A DNA stretch of 64,000 bases from Physcomitrium patens (Eukaryota; Streptophyta; Bryopsida; Funariales; Funariaceae): contig NC_037265.1 of the NCBI RefSeq assembly GCF_000002425.4, positions 8,112,767-8,176,766 on the forward strand, given 5' to 3'. This document shows, piece by piece, positions 48,991-61,583 of the stretch (positions within the stretch are counted from its first letter, which is position 1; each line of letters starts with the position of its first letter). The translations under genes and the position numbers were made by a program. The notes under the pieces are model-generated. The model saw only the letters and a program-made list of their open reading frames with translations. It did not search any database and was not told the DNA's origin.

Positions 48991-51900
48991 TCAGTAGGGA
49001 TTTAGGGGAGTAGCCTCCGTGTAAGCAGGCGCAGGCCGACTAAAGTGATTCTGAAGCACGTTCCTGGCCATCTGCACATCGCGCACAAATGTTGTGCGTG
49101 CCTTGGCATACGGTGCATCTCGAGCTGCAATCGAGAACATGCAAGGGCGAATTAGATCATCGTTCTTACAGACAGCGATGCTACTACAGGATATTTAAAG
49201 CTCATATTTTAGAAATGAAGGGGAGGAATACACTTCTGTTACTTACGGAGTCGTTGAGCCCCTCGGGAATTGGCCTTGCGCTTTCTCCAAAGGAAGATAA
49301 TACCAGCAGCAAGAACACAGAGGCCAACAACGAGCGAAATCATAAGACCTAACTTCACATAGGCCTTCGTGCACGATCGTATTCCAACGCCGCATAGATC
49401 AGGATTGTTGGCAACGCTGCATACAATGGACTTTAAGAGAGTACCCTGAGAAAGTATTTTAAAAAGGAACTCAATTCAGCTTGTGCTTACAACATGGATA
49501 ATCACAAGGTTTCACGAAGTGGACGTAGACATACTTTAGAACCGCACCACGGATTGGAAGGGCTCCCAATTCCGGCGGCACCTCTCCACTTAATAGGTTG
49601 TCATTCAGCAACCTGCAACGGTCAACACGATTACCTCTGATGAGAAAGGATGGACGGCACAACTCCATGGTTTAACAGTGAGAAAGCTTTTCCGAATAGA
49701 TAATCTTACAATTGCTTGAGGTTAGAGAGTTGTCCAAGACTGGCAGGGATTTGTCCATTAAGACGATTATGCGAGAGGTCCCTGCGCCATGATCAACGAA
49801 AGAATATATTATTCCAGTGCTTGCGGATCTCAAAGATATAGACTGCTACAGATCGCATTCAGAAGCCAGTTCGAAAATGGAACGCAAACATTACGATGCA
49901 TGAGAAAGGTGTCCGGGTAAGCGAAGACGCAAGAGTACTCACAAAGAGGTAAGGATAGTCAGGTTGCCAAACGAGGAGGGAATCACTCCATCCAAGATAT
50001 TGTTGCTCAAGTTCCTGCTCACATGCGACGCACACAATTAGGTGCCTTCTAGATTAACTGATGGAGCTCTGCGTTTTACTTGAGCACAAACGATGCCTTC
50101 CTGTGATTAGTCCAAAACCTTAAAACACTAAATCAAAGTATGTTATTAAGAAGCAACTTACAGCGATTGAAGATGATTCAACCCCACCCATCCATCACCA
50201 AGCTGGCCTCGTACTCCCTGTTGATCTAAAGCTCTGAAGTCATGCCACCTTCGTAGGTTAAGCGAAACTTGCCGTAAAGAATAACCACAGCTCAAATCTT
50301 GCCAGGGTTGCTACAATGATAAACGAAGCTAAAAGATTAAGTCATGAAGTCTGCATGCGGATGGTCGGAGACAGTGCGCTTACAGGGAAGAAACAAACCA
50401 AGCCCCGACAACCGATTCAAACGAACACTTAACACCAATCCAAGGGTGCACCGGAGGAACACAAGGGTCTCCGTTCCATCCTAAACGTGTAGGTAAATCC
50501 TGGCTCTGTTTGATGGCCTGAAGCGCCCACACTGCAGACAACGCCGTAGCCACAATCATGAGCAGGATTCTAAATTGAATACTGTTGTTAATCAACACAT
50601 GGAAAAATTTCGTTAGATCGGCTTAGGTTTTGTACCATTGTCGTCTAAGGTAGCATACTCGCGCGGGATAATCTGAAAGACTTCAAATGCGTTTACAGAA
50701 ACTGACCCCACGAGAGGAATGAAACTGAGTTTTAAGGTGTTGCTGGCCACGGGGATCGTCTTGTTCAGGATGAGGGCTCGGAATGGTGCTCCCGCCATCT
50801 TTACGATATCCACAGCATGAAACAGGTAATCGTCATTGACCTTTACATCAAACACTCGCATGCCAGGGGCAATGACCCCTGGTTCAATCTCCGCGAAGTG
50901 CAGCCAAATCGAGTAGTTCTGATTCGACGGCACAGAGATACTGTACGAGAGTATGCTGAGTGGCCCCGTCGTGGTAGCAGTTTGATAAATCGCCTCAGGG
51001 TAAATATTCGGCGGATTGCCGAAATTGCTGATGTTGGCATTTGTGTGCAGCATAGTAGTCGGAGATCCTGGGGCGAAGAGTGTTCGGTCTGTAGCCCAAT
51101 AACGATCGCCACCCCACGCGTCGGCGTGCATCCGCGACCCATATCCAGATTCCGCAGCACCCGCTGTCACTCTCTTGATGGTCCGCATGATTACGTTCAA
51201 ATTCGCAGATGATCCCAAATTGTAGGCATCCACGTATAACTGCAAAATCTCAATAGAACCAATGGCGGGGTTTCCATGACTGGAGCGGTGAAAACAAACG
51301 GTCGCAGACCCGTCCGTTATGTGAAGAAGCGAATCTCCATAGTGATTGTCGTCATATGAACTCCATCCCGGGGCTAACGAGTACACCAACGTACCCTCCA
51401 AGGACAATTCAAAAACGGGTTCCTGTCCTGCGTTATCGGTTTCTCCGAACGTGAAGAAAAACCTAGAGACGCAACCACAATCTATCAGATAGACACACTT
51501 CTGCAGAAGTAATCACCACTCGAAAACAGAAGCCATCACATTTGAGTATTGATTGCGCAAACCTCGTTAAATAATGTCCACTCGGGACGCTGATGTTGTA
51601 GCAGTTCTGAGGTCCATCTAAGCTATCAAAGTAACGAAGCGAGTTGAGATGTGTCGCAATTCCGTTCACTGCTTTCGTAGGGGCGCCCTTGCCCCCGCTG
51701 AAGCCAAAGTCTTTCGACCACACGTATCCGGTCTCGTTTGCAATTGAATCAGCAGTAGAGCCACACGCAATTCGCACTGCGAGAGGACCTGGGGTGTTGC
51801 AGAACACACATTCCTCAAGATGAGCCGATTTGTCGTACTTCTAATCTAGTTCTACTCTTCGGAAATTTGTGCACGTGAACCGAGGGCCATTCATTTAAAA

Positions 51901-52155
51901 CACAACTGATACAAATTTCCACTCACTCCTGAAAATCGCGCGTCTTGCCGCATTCTAACAAAGTAGACTACATAGTTTCAACATTGCATCGCCGCTAGTC
52001 CCTTGGTTGCACTGAGGTGGTAATTATTACAAGGGAAATAAGGCGGTAATTAATTTAACAACATTACCTCCATTTTGAGCGGCTGCGAAAGGCCTCATAA
52101 TGGCACTGCAAAGGACCGCTAAGATGGCGACGGAGTAGGCGCCTGGGAGATCCAT
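48991..52155 (-). CDS. RLP4-like: Malectin-like/LRR receptor-like protein, RLP4 type, 10 exons, 628 aa
   Basis: Predicted exons (minus): 52155-52068, 51788-51563, 51462-50636, 50531-50384, 50233-50162, 50014-49943, 49781-49710, 49612-49535, 49416-49247, 49124-48991. All junctions are GT-AG and in phase, giving 628 codons plus a stop. Residues 1-27: signal peptide (VAILAVLCSAI core). About 30-375: malectin-like carbohydrate-binding-type ectodomain (RIACGSTAD; LHFAEIE). 399-416: WNGDPCVPP...C LRR cap. About 425-527: four LRRs, three coded by exons of exactly 72 nt. 536-543: closing CGVGIRSC pair. 550-571: membrane span. 572-628: short tail (APYAKARTTF...RDVQMAR) with no kinase. Domain order and tail match Arabidopsis receptor-like protein 4, a plasma-membrane protein linked to cell-wall sensing. 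The ligand here is unknown. Confidence 0.92.
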
Positions 52156-53230
52156 CTTCTGGAGTTATAACGTTAGAGACGAGAGAGATAGACCTGGACT
52201 TGGGCAATTTTCTCTTTCTACGTCACTCTGCCAAGTTCCCAAGGTGCGGAGAATCTGTGCATCTCTCTCATGTCAGGGCTCTGGACCAATACAACGATAG
52301 AACCAATCCCTGCTCACTTGTACTCGAGAAGCACAATCCGTTCCGACGCCGTATGCGTCAAAGTTTAGAAATGAGGGCTCAGTGCGCATTGATAGAATCT
52401 GAAGTGCACAACTAGCTTGGTCCGGCTTTCAGATCCCATCTCAACCTTTTGTGTTCTTTCTCTACCTCTCCCTCTCCCTCTCCCTCTCTCACACACGCAC
52501 AGACGATTCTCGTCACAAGAAAATACACTGGGAATTCAAATCCCGCAACAAAATTCACCTAGCTGTGCATATCCCGCAACAAACCAAATTGGACTTTTTA
52601 TTCTGAAATCGCCAAAAACCAGCATCGATCGGGAAATCTAACTCCAAACCGCATTCAGCTGCGCATATTCCCGGGATCCAGCAACCCTGCAGTGGCAAAT
52701 GAACTCTGACAATCCCAAACCTGGCATATACTCCCCAAACAGTCAATCGATGATCAGTAGAACTACCAGAATCAAAAAAAAAAAAAAAAAAAAAAAAAAA
52801 AACACTCGAGTCTCGATCGAAGCTTCAAAGTATTTCACACCAACCGAATGCATGAAATGGAATTCAAACAACCGATCCTTCCCAGCTGAGACTCGCAGGT
52901 TGGGATCACATGCAAGAGAAGCAGAGCGTTGTAGAGAGTGAGAATTACGAAGTAGACCAGTTGCAATCCATGAATCCAGTGGCGAAGAAGACCGATGTGC
53001 AGGTCAGCGGGAAAGGCGACGGAATTTCGGTGCATGGGGCGCCAGTCTTCGCGTTGCGCGCCGATGCCTCCGCCCCACCTCGCCGCCCCCGCTCCCGCTC
53101 CCGCCCATCATCGCTTCCCCGGGCTGCATCGAGTCTCCATCGTACAGTTGACCGCAAACCACGCCCCCCGCTGTGTGAACGCAAACCCTACTTATTGAGG
53201 AATAATTCAACAGACTAATTCCCTCATGTT
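52156..53230 (-). promoter_or_regulatory. Leader and promoter region of the RLP4-like gene
   Basis: Upstream of the start codon the composition stays GC-rich until about 53230, then falls abruptly. A CT-rich tract (TCTCCC repeats) lies at 52462-52493, a 29-base A run at 52774-52802, and a CCGCCCCCGCTCCCGCTCCC-type stretch near 53080-53105. Overlapping small frames here look like chance. No TATA box stands out; the transcription start is unknown. Confidence 0.4.
52774..52802. repeat. 29-base poly(A) tract
   Basis: Uninterrupted A run within the RLP4-like upstream region. It has no flanking duplication that I can see, so a retroposed origin is not supported. Confidence 0.9.
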
Positions 53231-53658
53231 CTTACGCTAAATGTCTTCTATCATTCACAATGCTTCTTGCATCCACTGTTCCGTTCCCTTTTTTTCTTTT
53301 TCTTTTTTTTTCTTTTTTTTTCCTTCATAATGCTTTGCTTTGTTATGTTGTTTGATGACTACAAAATAGCATGGTTCATACGCAATATATCACACGTAAC
53401 TATGTGATATTGTAAAATGTCAAATTTTGTGCAACTCTATTGGTTTTGCTTTAAAGATCTGTCTTTAGTAGCGTATTGTTCTATGTGTATATGCCAATTT
53501 ATAACAAGTTGTACCAATTTAATATGCAAACTCAGTACAAAATACTCAAACTTCAAAATTATATAAAGCTTCAAAATTGTTTCAGCTCTAAAATTTCAAT
53601 CTTACCATGAATTCATAAACAACAAGATTTCACATTTATCTATCTATATATCTATATA

Positions 53659-53696
<38 letters not shown>

Positions 53697-55930
53697 AAGA
53701 TATAAGCATTTTTTTTTAATGATTTATTGATAATAATTTAAATTCTTCATTCCACAGAGTAATGACATTTCGCCCACCATTTGCAGTAGCCTTAAAAGCA
53801 TCAAAAAAATTACAAGCAACAAATTTGAACTAAGCACACACACACCAAACCCCATGTTTGAACTATGCTTGTTAAAGATTTGTACTAGTATTGAATAGTT
53901 TACTTGATAACTCTCAATGGTCATTGCAACAACTTTCAGACATAAATAATACTTTGAGTAAAACACATTCTTTTCAATTTCATGGATATGGTTTTTTGTA
54001 TACATGTTTCATTAACTTTGAAGCTTTGGTAACAATTACTGGGAGGAAATATATATCAAGAGTAAATAGAACCAGGATAGAATCTTGTTTAGTATGAGTA
54101 GATTATATGAAATAGTTTTAGATTTTTTTTTTTTTATTTGAAAGCAGATTTACCAAATCATATGATACATGAGAGAACAATGCTCAAGTGATATACACAA
54201 GGTTATTTGAACCGTATTCAGTCTTAAAATAAAATAAATAAATAAATAAAAATATTCATACATCTATTGAAAAAATATTTGGATATTTTTAGTTTATAAA
54301 TAAGTAGAATCTCAACAGTAATAAATAACATTACTATGTTTGTTTGCATGTGTGCTTTTTTGCTTTCTTTCTTTTTGGAGATCTAATGTCTTTCAATAAT
54401 CAAAAACTATAATCAAATTTACGAACTTCCTAATCCAGAATAATTATATATTTTTAATTTATGAAAATTCTGTTGATAGGCATGCATATATATATATATA
54501 TATATACCCATTTCCTTCAACTTTAGTTTTTGTTGCAATTAATTGTTATAAACATAACATCATTACAATTATTATCCACTTGTTCAATCTTTTGCCTTTT
54601 GGACAAAGTAACCAATCAACAAGTGGTTGTTATTGGAATATCCAAGGATTCAACCCCACATCTCAATGCCATTTGTCCATGTTTTGATCCATTTCTAAAG
54701 AAGTTTTAAACTATGCAAATGATGGGCTTAAGAGACTCTTTAAAGACCTTTGATTATCATCCAATGTACTTCATATCTTGAATGATAGAGTTTCCTTATT
54801 CTCATGAAGATAACCATTTGAATAGACTAGAGCTTTTCTCCATAAATAATTTATATCAATCTTTCATTTGTTTATTTTTATAATATAAACAAACAAATAA
54901 TGAGAGTTTTTGGTCTTCAACATTACTAGCCCCAAGTATGGAGAAGATATAATGTGTACTTTTTCATTATCCAATGGTTGACTATTTGTTGATCAATGAA
55001 TGGAAAAAATGCTAGAAGTGACAAATCAAATGACATCAGATCATGATATTGAAGTGATTAGTCTATGTTTTGTTTTGTTTTTTATTTTTTAAAAACTTTT
55101 TATTCATGTTAAAGTTTCAAAAATAAAACATAGTATAGTGGTACTTTTCTTAATTAATACTTCTTTACTAATATATCTTGTTCATGCTATTTTTTGCAAT
55201 AGAGGTTGTTTCTAGATTGTTAATCAATAACGTCAAATTTTGCATAATTAATAAATTATATATTATAAATTAAGTAAGAAAAAAAAACCGAAATTATATA
55301 ATTTAAGAACTAAGATTTTCAAAATTATAAATCTAGTTCACAAGTTGAGCTACGTAAAAAAAATGAATACTAAATAAAATGGGATAACCAACTACAAAGA
55401 ATTAATAAGAGTTAAAAAGAAGTTGTAGCTGATTGGCACCACATCAATTACATGAAATCCACTCAAGCATTGCAATTCAAAATAGATATATTCTTTAAGC
55501 CCTTGTTTAAGACTTGATACATTAAGATTTGTATCTGTAACAAAAAAAAAAAATCTATTTTTTTAGAGTAATATTGCATCAACTCATTTGCTATCATTGC
55601 AATAATATCCTTCAAGTGAATTGTTTAATCTCAAGAAATATTTTACAAGTTCTTTACAAAAGAATGAATTTTAGAAAGATTGATATATAAATCAATGATA
55701 ATTATAATTATTAATTATAAAAAAATTATAAAAATCCTTGAATTATTAATTTTTATCAAATTAATAAAATAACATCATTTCATATCTTTATATCAAATTG
55801 CCTAACTAAAATTCTACTTTTCTATTCACATCTATCTTATTTAGTTTTAATTTTTTAAAAAATAGACTAGATTTATTTGTACAACTTTCAAGAATATCAA
55901 TTTTTTAAAATGAACTTAAGAAACAAAATA
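53230..55930. other. AT-rich intergenic stretch
   Basis: No supported gene. A poly-T/C tract is at 53288-53322, a (TATC)/(TA)n array at 53640-53690 and (TA)n at about 54485-54506. Short frames such as 53724-54005 have no recognisable content. Confidence 0.65.
53640..53690. repeat. (TATC)n/(TA)n microsatellite
   Basis: TCTATCTATATATC units that grade into pure TA. Confidence 0.9.
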
Positions 55931-55933
55931 ATT

Positions 55934-56485
55934 TTAAGTGGATAGTATCAAAGATATAACTCTCTAAGAAAAAAATCCTCAATACATTCTTTTGTCACTT
56001 GAAAAGACTAAAACAATCACTTAAAGATGGTAATATATTGAATTAGAATAGCTATTATCAAAGATAAGAAGACTAGAAAGTCTTGAAACAAGACTAAAGA
56101 TTAAAAAGGCATTGACAAGAGTGAAGAAAGCTTCACTCTTACTTCTTTCTATACTTTTTAATTAAGAACTTTGTGAGAATATGCTATAGGACCTCCAACA
56201 TGTGTTGATTTTGCTAGATACATGTCTTAACTTCAAAGTTAAGTTATCTATATGTGGGCTATATAATTAGCTTGTTCTATAAGCTATTAATACTTGTAAT
56301 ATATGGCTGACTTGTTGACCAAGTTTTTGGCCTATCAATTAATTGTAAATATGTATAAAATCAAAGTAGTATCTATAAAGTTTTTAAAAAGCTTTTTTAA
56401 AAGATATTATGAAATTAATTTATTTTTGTTTACTTCTATCTAATCATATAGGTAATTATTGGAGTAAACATGTATGTCTATGATA
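55934..56485 (-). repeat. LTR of remnant E
   Basis: The reverse complement follows the LTR of element D, including the CAATAGCC-like segment near 56050, the GAAGAAAGCTTCACTC motif near 56125 and a TATGTCTATGATA end. The left boundary is set by the family length (about 552 bp). Confidence 0.7.
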
Positions 56486-58140
56486 TTATATTCTCTTCTA
56501 GAGATGAATTCTACAAGAAGCGATTATCATCTTTTATGGATCTTGCTATTTTTTATCTCAGTTTTCATGGATGTCAATGAAAAGCTTCAACTCTCTTTGC
56601 TACATAAGTAAGAGTCTTTGTTGGCTATCATGTGCATTCATTAATATCATATCTATACCAATGAATAAGATATTCTAATATATTTTGGCGTCACCTTGAA
56701 TTTAAGACTTCTTCTACTTTGAATTCTTGATTATTATCCACTTCTTTAGGAGGAGGTGGTATTTATCTTGTTCTCAAGACATTAATTGTCTTATATGGCT
56801 CAAAAAGAGATATGTAAAATATATGATGGATCTTCATAGATTCCAAAAGATATAATTGATAAGTAATATTTGATTTATTTATAAATATGAAAAGGACTAA
56901 ACCTACAATAGTCCAATTTGTCACAAGACAAGTAGTTTTGATATTGCGACAAAGTAATCATACTTTTTCATCTATATTGAATTGTGATTGTTCCTTATGA
57001 TAGGCATCTACATTGATTTTTTTATCATTCTTCAGGTTCTTTTAGTTTTATTTTGATTGTTACATGTAACTTTTACAAATAATTTATCAAATCTTTTGTA
57101 GGAAGATTATTAACTTTTAAAAAATAAAAGGTAATAAGTCATAGATGATAACCATAAGTAGAAAAAAATGATATTTTTTAAATAAAAAAATGTACTAAAA
57201 TATTATATATAAATTCTACCAATAGCAAAAGAGTTGTTCAATCATCTTGATAATAATTGATGGTATATCTGTAATATTGCTCCAAAATTTGATTCATCTA
57301 TTTTGTTTGCATATTAGTTTGTAGATTAAAAGCCAAAAGAGCTTTATATCTACTTTTAAAATATTAAAAAAGGTTCTTCAAAACCTTGATACAAATTCAG
57401 TCCCCCTATCTAATATTATATCTTCAAGCAATCCATAATAGCAATAGATATTATCAAGAAAAAGCTTAGCTATTTTTTCACTAGTGATAAATTTTGTACA
57501 TATTATTAAATAAACTATCTTAGTGTAATGATGTACTATCACAAATATAGAATCATATAAACTTGAGATTGAAAGATCAATGATAAAATCTATAGAAACA
57601 AAAGGCTATGGATGTTCCAAAATAGGTAATGGCTGAAAAAGTCCATATAGTCAATAATGAAGAGTTTTTGATCTTGAACAAATGTTACATGATTGTACAA
57701 AGTCTTTAACTCCTTTCCACATGTGAAACTACCAAAAATCTTTAGATATTAGATCTAAAGTTTTATTTATCTAAAATATTCAACTGCTAGAAAGTCATGA
57801 CGAATTTAAAGAATACATAATTGTTCTTTGCTTTTTGAAATGTATAATTATCACTCAAAATAGATTAGATTTTTTTTGAATTTAAACTTGGTAGTATCAT
57901 AAGACTTAAAAGAATTATTCTTAATATCATAAATTAGAAGATTAGAGGATATACTTGATTGAACTTGTTGGAAAAAAATTGAATTAACAATCAATATTGA
58001 TTTCATTGCACAAAGATAAAAATATCTTAATTTTAAAAAAATTGTTCTTTATTGATAAAAAATTACATCTCTTTCTTTTAATATAAGACAAGAATATTTT
58101 AAAAAAGTATTTGATAAACCTTATTATTTTTTAGGTCAAT
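55934..58140 (-). mobile_element. Old Ty3/Gypsy chromovirus remnant E, 3' half
   Basis: The minus strand reads as an LTR (about 55934-56485), then leftward from 58140: RNase H/integrase linker, integrase (about 57000-57960), its C-terminal part and a chromodomain-like end (about 56550-56950). The 3' leader before the LTR (TCATCTTTTATGGATCTTG in plus sense near 56530) matches the same place in element D. So this belongs to family 1b. Broken very many times; old. The 5' half is missing. Confidence 0.78.
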
Positions 58141-58177
58141 AAGTAATCTTCATATGGACATACTTTAATAGATTTGG

Positions 58178-58401
58178 TGTCATGGACATACACATATAAG
58201 CCAATAATTACTTGTATAAATAGGTAGAAATAAGTAGAAGTAGATAAAAATAAATTAATTCTATAATATCTTCTATAGAAGCTTTATAGATGCTGCTTTG
58301 ACTTTATAGGTGTCTATAATTGACTTTTTGGATTAAAAAAGTGGTCAATAAGTTGGCCATGTACTATATATGTTGTTAGCTTGAAGATCAAACTAACTAT
58401 G
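58178..58401 (+). repeat. Family 1 LTR fragment, cut by a family 3 insertion
   Basis: The first 224 bp of a family 1 LTR, beginning TGTCATGGACATACACA and reaching the TTGAAGATCAAACTAACTA segment, after which family 3 sequence starts. The remainder is not in the window. Confidence 0.85.
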
Positions 58402-59088
58402 TGTAGAACGGGTAAATTAGTTAGTGCTAAAATTTTGACTTTAGTAGATTAGAACCGGTATTGATGAAATCAGGAAACCAATAGTCATGTGAAAGGTTCC
58501 AAGATACAGTTAACTGACAAAAAAAAACCGGTTGGAATCTGAAAAAGGGTATAGTAGGAGAAAGATTGATTAGCTTAGGGCCAGACTTGTGAGTCTTAGA
58601 GCCGGGGTATGCTTGGATGCTACCTCTATTTTTTCTATTTCTTTCCTTTTGTATTTTGATGTTTCGTTGTGTTTATAAAGAGAAGTTTATGAGAATTGTG
58701 TGTTGATCATAGTGTTACAGTGAATGCTGTATTGGACCAGAATTGGTTCTATACATTGCACATGAAATAGTGTTATAGATTGAGAGATGATAGTTTGAAA
58801 ATGATTGAATGACCATTGAGTTGGAAAATATAAATGAAGTTAGAATTACAGAGAATTGATAAGAAATTGAGAATGTTGTAATTGAAGTTATTAAATTAGA
58901 CATGTGACTGAAGAATTAATATTATACAATTCAGTGATTGGAAATTAACTTATTGAATATCAAATGATTATATTCAATTAATGGTGACCTTAACAATTAA
59001 CTCATGCGATAGTTCTTTCCTTTGTGTTTGAACCGATTTAAACTATACTTAATTCAGAAATTGTGGCAATTCGAATTTCCTGACTACA
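58402..59088 (+). repeat. 5' LTR of family 3
   Basis: Bounded on the left by the interrupted family 1 LTR and on the right by the primer-site-like sequence. The partner LTR is outside the window, so the left end is placed by homology with the family 2 LTR start. Confidence 0.8.
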
Positions 59089-59391
59089 TTTTGGCACCGC
59101 TGCCGGGGAAAGACAACAATTATGAGTGTTGAGCATTAATTGAGAAATTTGATATTGAATGAGGAGTTGTAAGATTGGAGAATTGTGGTAATTGTGAAAT
59201 GATTAAGAAAGAAGGAGATTATGAAATAAAAGGGAAATGATGTTATGATACATCAACATGATTTTGATTATGAAAGACGTATTAAACAAAAACGAGACCG
59301 ACAATTGAGATTGGCCGCAAGGAATGTAAACCGTATTGTGGGAGAAGTATTACAGAAAAGGAGGAGACGATAGAGTTGGATTAAACCATGG

Positions 59392-60190
59392 TTGCATGCA
59401 TGTCGACATATACAATCATATTCAGTTCCTGAGAGGGAGGCAATATTTCAGAATTACATTCCTTTATCTAAATTACCTCTTTCATTGGCAGGAGACTCTT
59501 CTAGTTTAATAGTTAAGTCTGTCAAACGATTTGTAAAGAAAAGAATATTTACCAAAGAATTCGGCTCGTTATTTCGAGGAGCATTATTGCCAAATAAATT
59601 TAAACAATTGGAGTTACCTACTGAGGTATTAAGTAGCCCGGTGGAAGAGATTATTAAAGACATTGAACGAATTACGGAATCAGAAACTATCACACTTCCG
59701 ATTTTACCACCAATTGTATTATTACCAATGGCATCGGGAGGTGTACCCAGTGTTCCTACAGGACCACCTGTACCACCAATAGGGCCAATTGGACCAGTAG
59801 TACCAATTTCTGTTCCAATGGGCCAAGTAGGAGATCGAACTACAAGTATAGCACCACTACCAATTTTTAGCGGATGGCTCGGTGCTGATCCAGATCAACA
59901 TCTATCCCAATTTTTGACCGCTTGTGTAGCCAATAATGGACGAACAGAAGATGTGTAGTTAAGATGGTTACCTGCAACTTTGAAGGATACCGCTTTCGAA
60001 TGGTATAATCGACAACCAGCGGGTTCGTTTCCAAATTGGGAAGCTTTAAGAGCTACTTTTCTTCTTCATTTTAGACCAATCGGATATGAAGACCGATTGA
60101 GAGAACAATTAATGCGAAGTCATATGATACCAGGAGAGGCTGTGGAGTCATATTATGGGCGAGTAGCTGATATAATTTGCCGTTATCGTA
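59392..60190 (+). pseudogene. family 3 gag (fossil)
   Basis: A Pro/Val/Gly-rich linker (VPTGPPVPPIGPIGP, about 59745-59800), then the conserved gag core with DPDQHLSQFL near 59890, FEWYNRQPAGSFPNWEALRA near 59995 and ESYYGRVADI near 60150. The match to family 2 gag ends abruptly near 60180 at the junction with family 4. About one internal break plus the truncation. Confidence 0.85.
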
Positions 60191-60195
60191 TTACG

Positions 60196-61521
60196 TGCTT
60201 TCCTGCTCGAGAACACGCCGGGCGTCTGGCTGTAGAAGGTAGTATGGAGATTCGCCGATAGTTAAGCAGTCTATCAGTTTTTGACTACTGGAATATAAAC
60301 GACTGCAACAATGTACCGTAAATCTATACGGATGCTCTTCGACTGCTTGTCGAAGTCTTTTTTTTTTGCCCCAGCCGATAGGTCTCTAGACGTTACAGAG
60401 AACCTCGAACAACCCAAACTGTTAATCTTCAATACCCCTTTGTACTTACGATCTTGTGTCTACTGACTGTCCTGTTAGATTAATCCAATAAATTTCATTC
60501 ACTCCGCATACTCAATCCTATAGACACCCCTTTAATCCTTCAATCACAGACGTAACTCAATTTTACAAAACAGTCAAGAGTATTCAAACCCACTTCATTT
60601 AAAAATCCCGATTCACCATTACAACACTGACTTCAGCAGCGATTGCCTCAGTCTTTCCAAAACTCTACGAAGAAGAAAAATCCAAATTCTATGTCTTTCC
60701 TTTCCCGACCCGAAGCATGAAGCTCTTCTCTCTAATTCCCTTGATCTTCAAAAAACCTCTAATAAAAAAACCGAACTGGTAACCTTGCAAAAGCTTAAAA
60801 ACTCCCTCCCCCTCCGATTCCCCTGAAAAAAAAACCCCCCCCTCAAAACTATATCCCCCCTAACCTTATCCTCTAAATTTCTTCAATCTTCCGTCTTAGA
60901 TCCGGAATTGGCTCCCACCTCAAGCTTAGATCCGAAATTGGCTCTCGCCGTCAAGCTTTCTCCTCTGTTTTTACCTTTAAGAAATCCATTTACCGAAAAC
61001 AACGTTCCCTGAAACGGCACAAAGAACAGGACAGCCTGAAACAGAATCGAACCTCGTAATCGGGACCACATTGAGTCGCCCGACCAATTCAGGTCCTATA
61101 TTGGGAAAGATGCCCGTAGTAACCTGGATGTTTCCGTAATTGGGTCAAATTGGTCCTCGCGTCAGATTGGCTAAGACCCGTAGTAAGACCTGGATTTCCT
61201 GTAATTAGACCACAATGAGTCGCCCGACCAATTCAGGTCTCAAATTGGATAAGAGGACCCGGATTGGATTATCGAAATTGGATCCAATTGGCTCCTCGAA
61301 CCCGTCATGTGAATTGGTCCTTCTCTTCCTGCTGACTCCCGTTATTCGAATCGAATGGAGCATTTCAGTATGCCCCGGCTGACTGTAACGAAGTGACTGA
61401 ACCTGATCACTCAGTATTTGTACTGGAATTGGTCGATGCTCTCAATATTCGAGGTAAGTGAATATTAATAAAATTCCCCTTTCTTTTTATTTTCACTGTA
61501 TACTCGTGTTACAACACGACA
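60196..61521 (-). repeat. 3' LTR of family 4
   Basis: The right end (minus-strand start TGTCGTGTTGTAACACGAG) is fixed by the adjoining polypurine tract; the left end is where family 3 gag similarity stops, and is accurate to about 20 bp. The LTR contains internal direct repeats: an ACCACATTGAGTCGCCCGAC-type block at about 61058 and 61208, and a CTTAGATCCGAAATTGGCT-type block at about 60895 and 60925. Confidence 0.75.
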
Positions 61522-61583
61522 TCCACCCCCTCTGAACCTGTGCATCCTCCGGTATGCACCAATTTACCCAATTGCTGTTTGAT

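Larger units (their letters stand above)
58402..60195 (+). mobile_element. Ty3/Gypsy element, family 3 (sister of family 2), 5' part
   Basis: 5' LTR at 58402-59088 (687 bp, TGTAGAACGGG start, GACTACA end), followed by TTTTGGCACCGCTGCCGGGG, the same primer-site type as family 2. The gag region spans about 59390-60190. Compared with family 2, the LTR is diverged but the gag shares the DPDQHLSQFLTACVANN segment. The element stops in mid gag where a minus-strand family 4 element begins; the rest would lie beyond the window. Few breaks in the part seen, so it is younger than family 2. Confidence 0.88.

Noticed and set aside
48991-49124. Receptor kinase domain after the membrane span
   Set aside because: The tail is only 57 residues and ends with a stop; no kinase motif is found downstream on that strand.
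50817-51212. 131-codon plus-strand frame
   Set aside because: Antisense shadow of the malectin-like exon of the RLP4-like gene.
52774-52802. Retroposed sequence marked by the poly(A) tract
   Set aside because: No target duplications and no recognisable body on either side.
52910-53218. Arg/Pro-rich frame upstream of the RLP4-like gene
   Set aside because: Overlapping frames on both strands in a GC-rich promoter-like stretch; low complexity and no homologue recognised.
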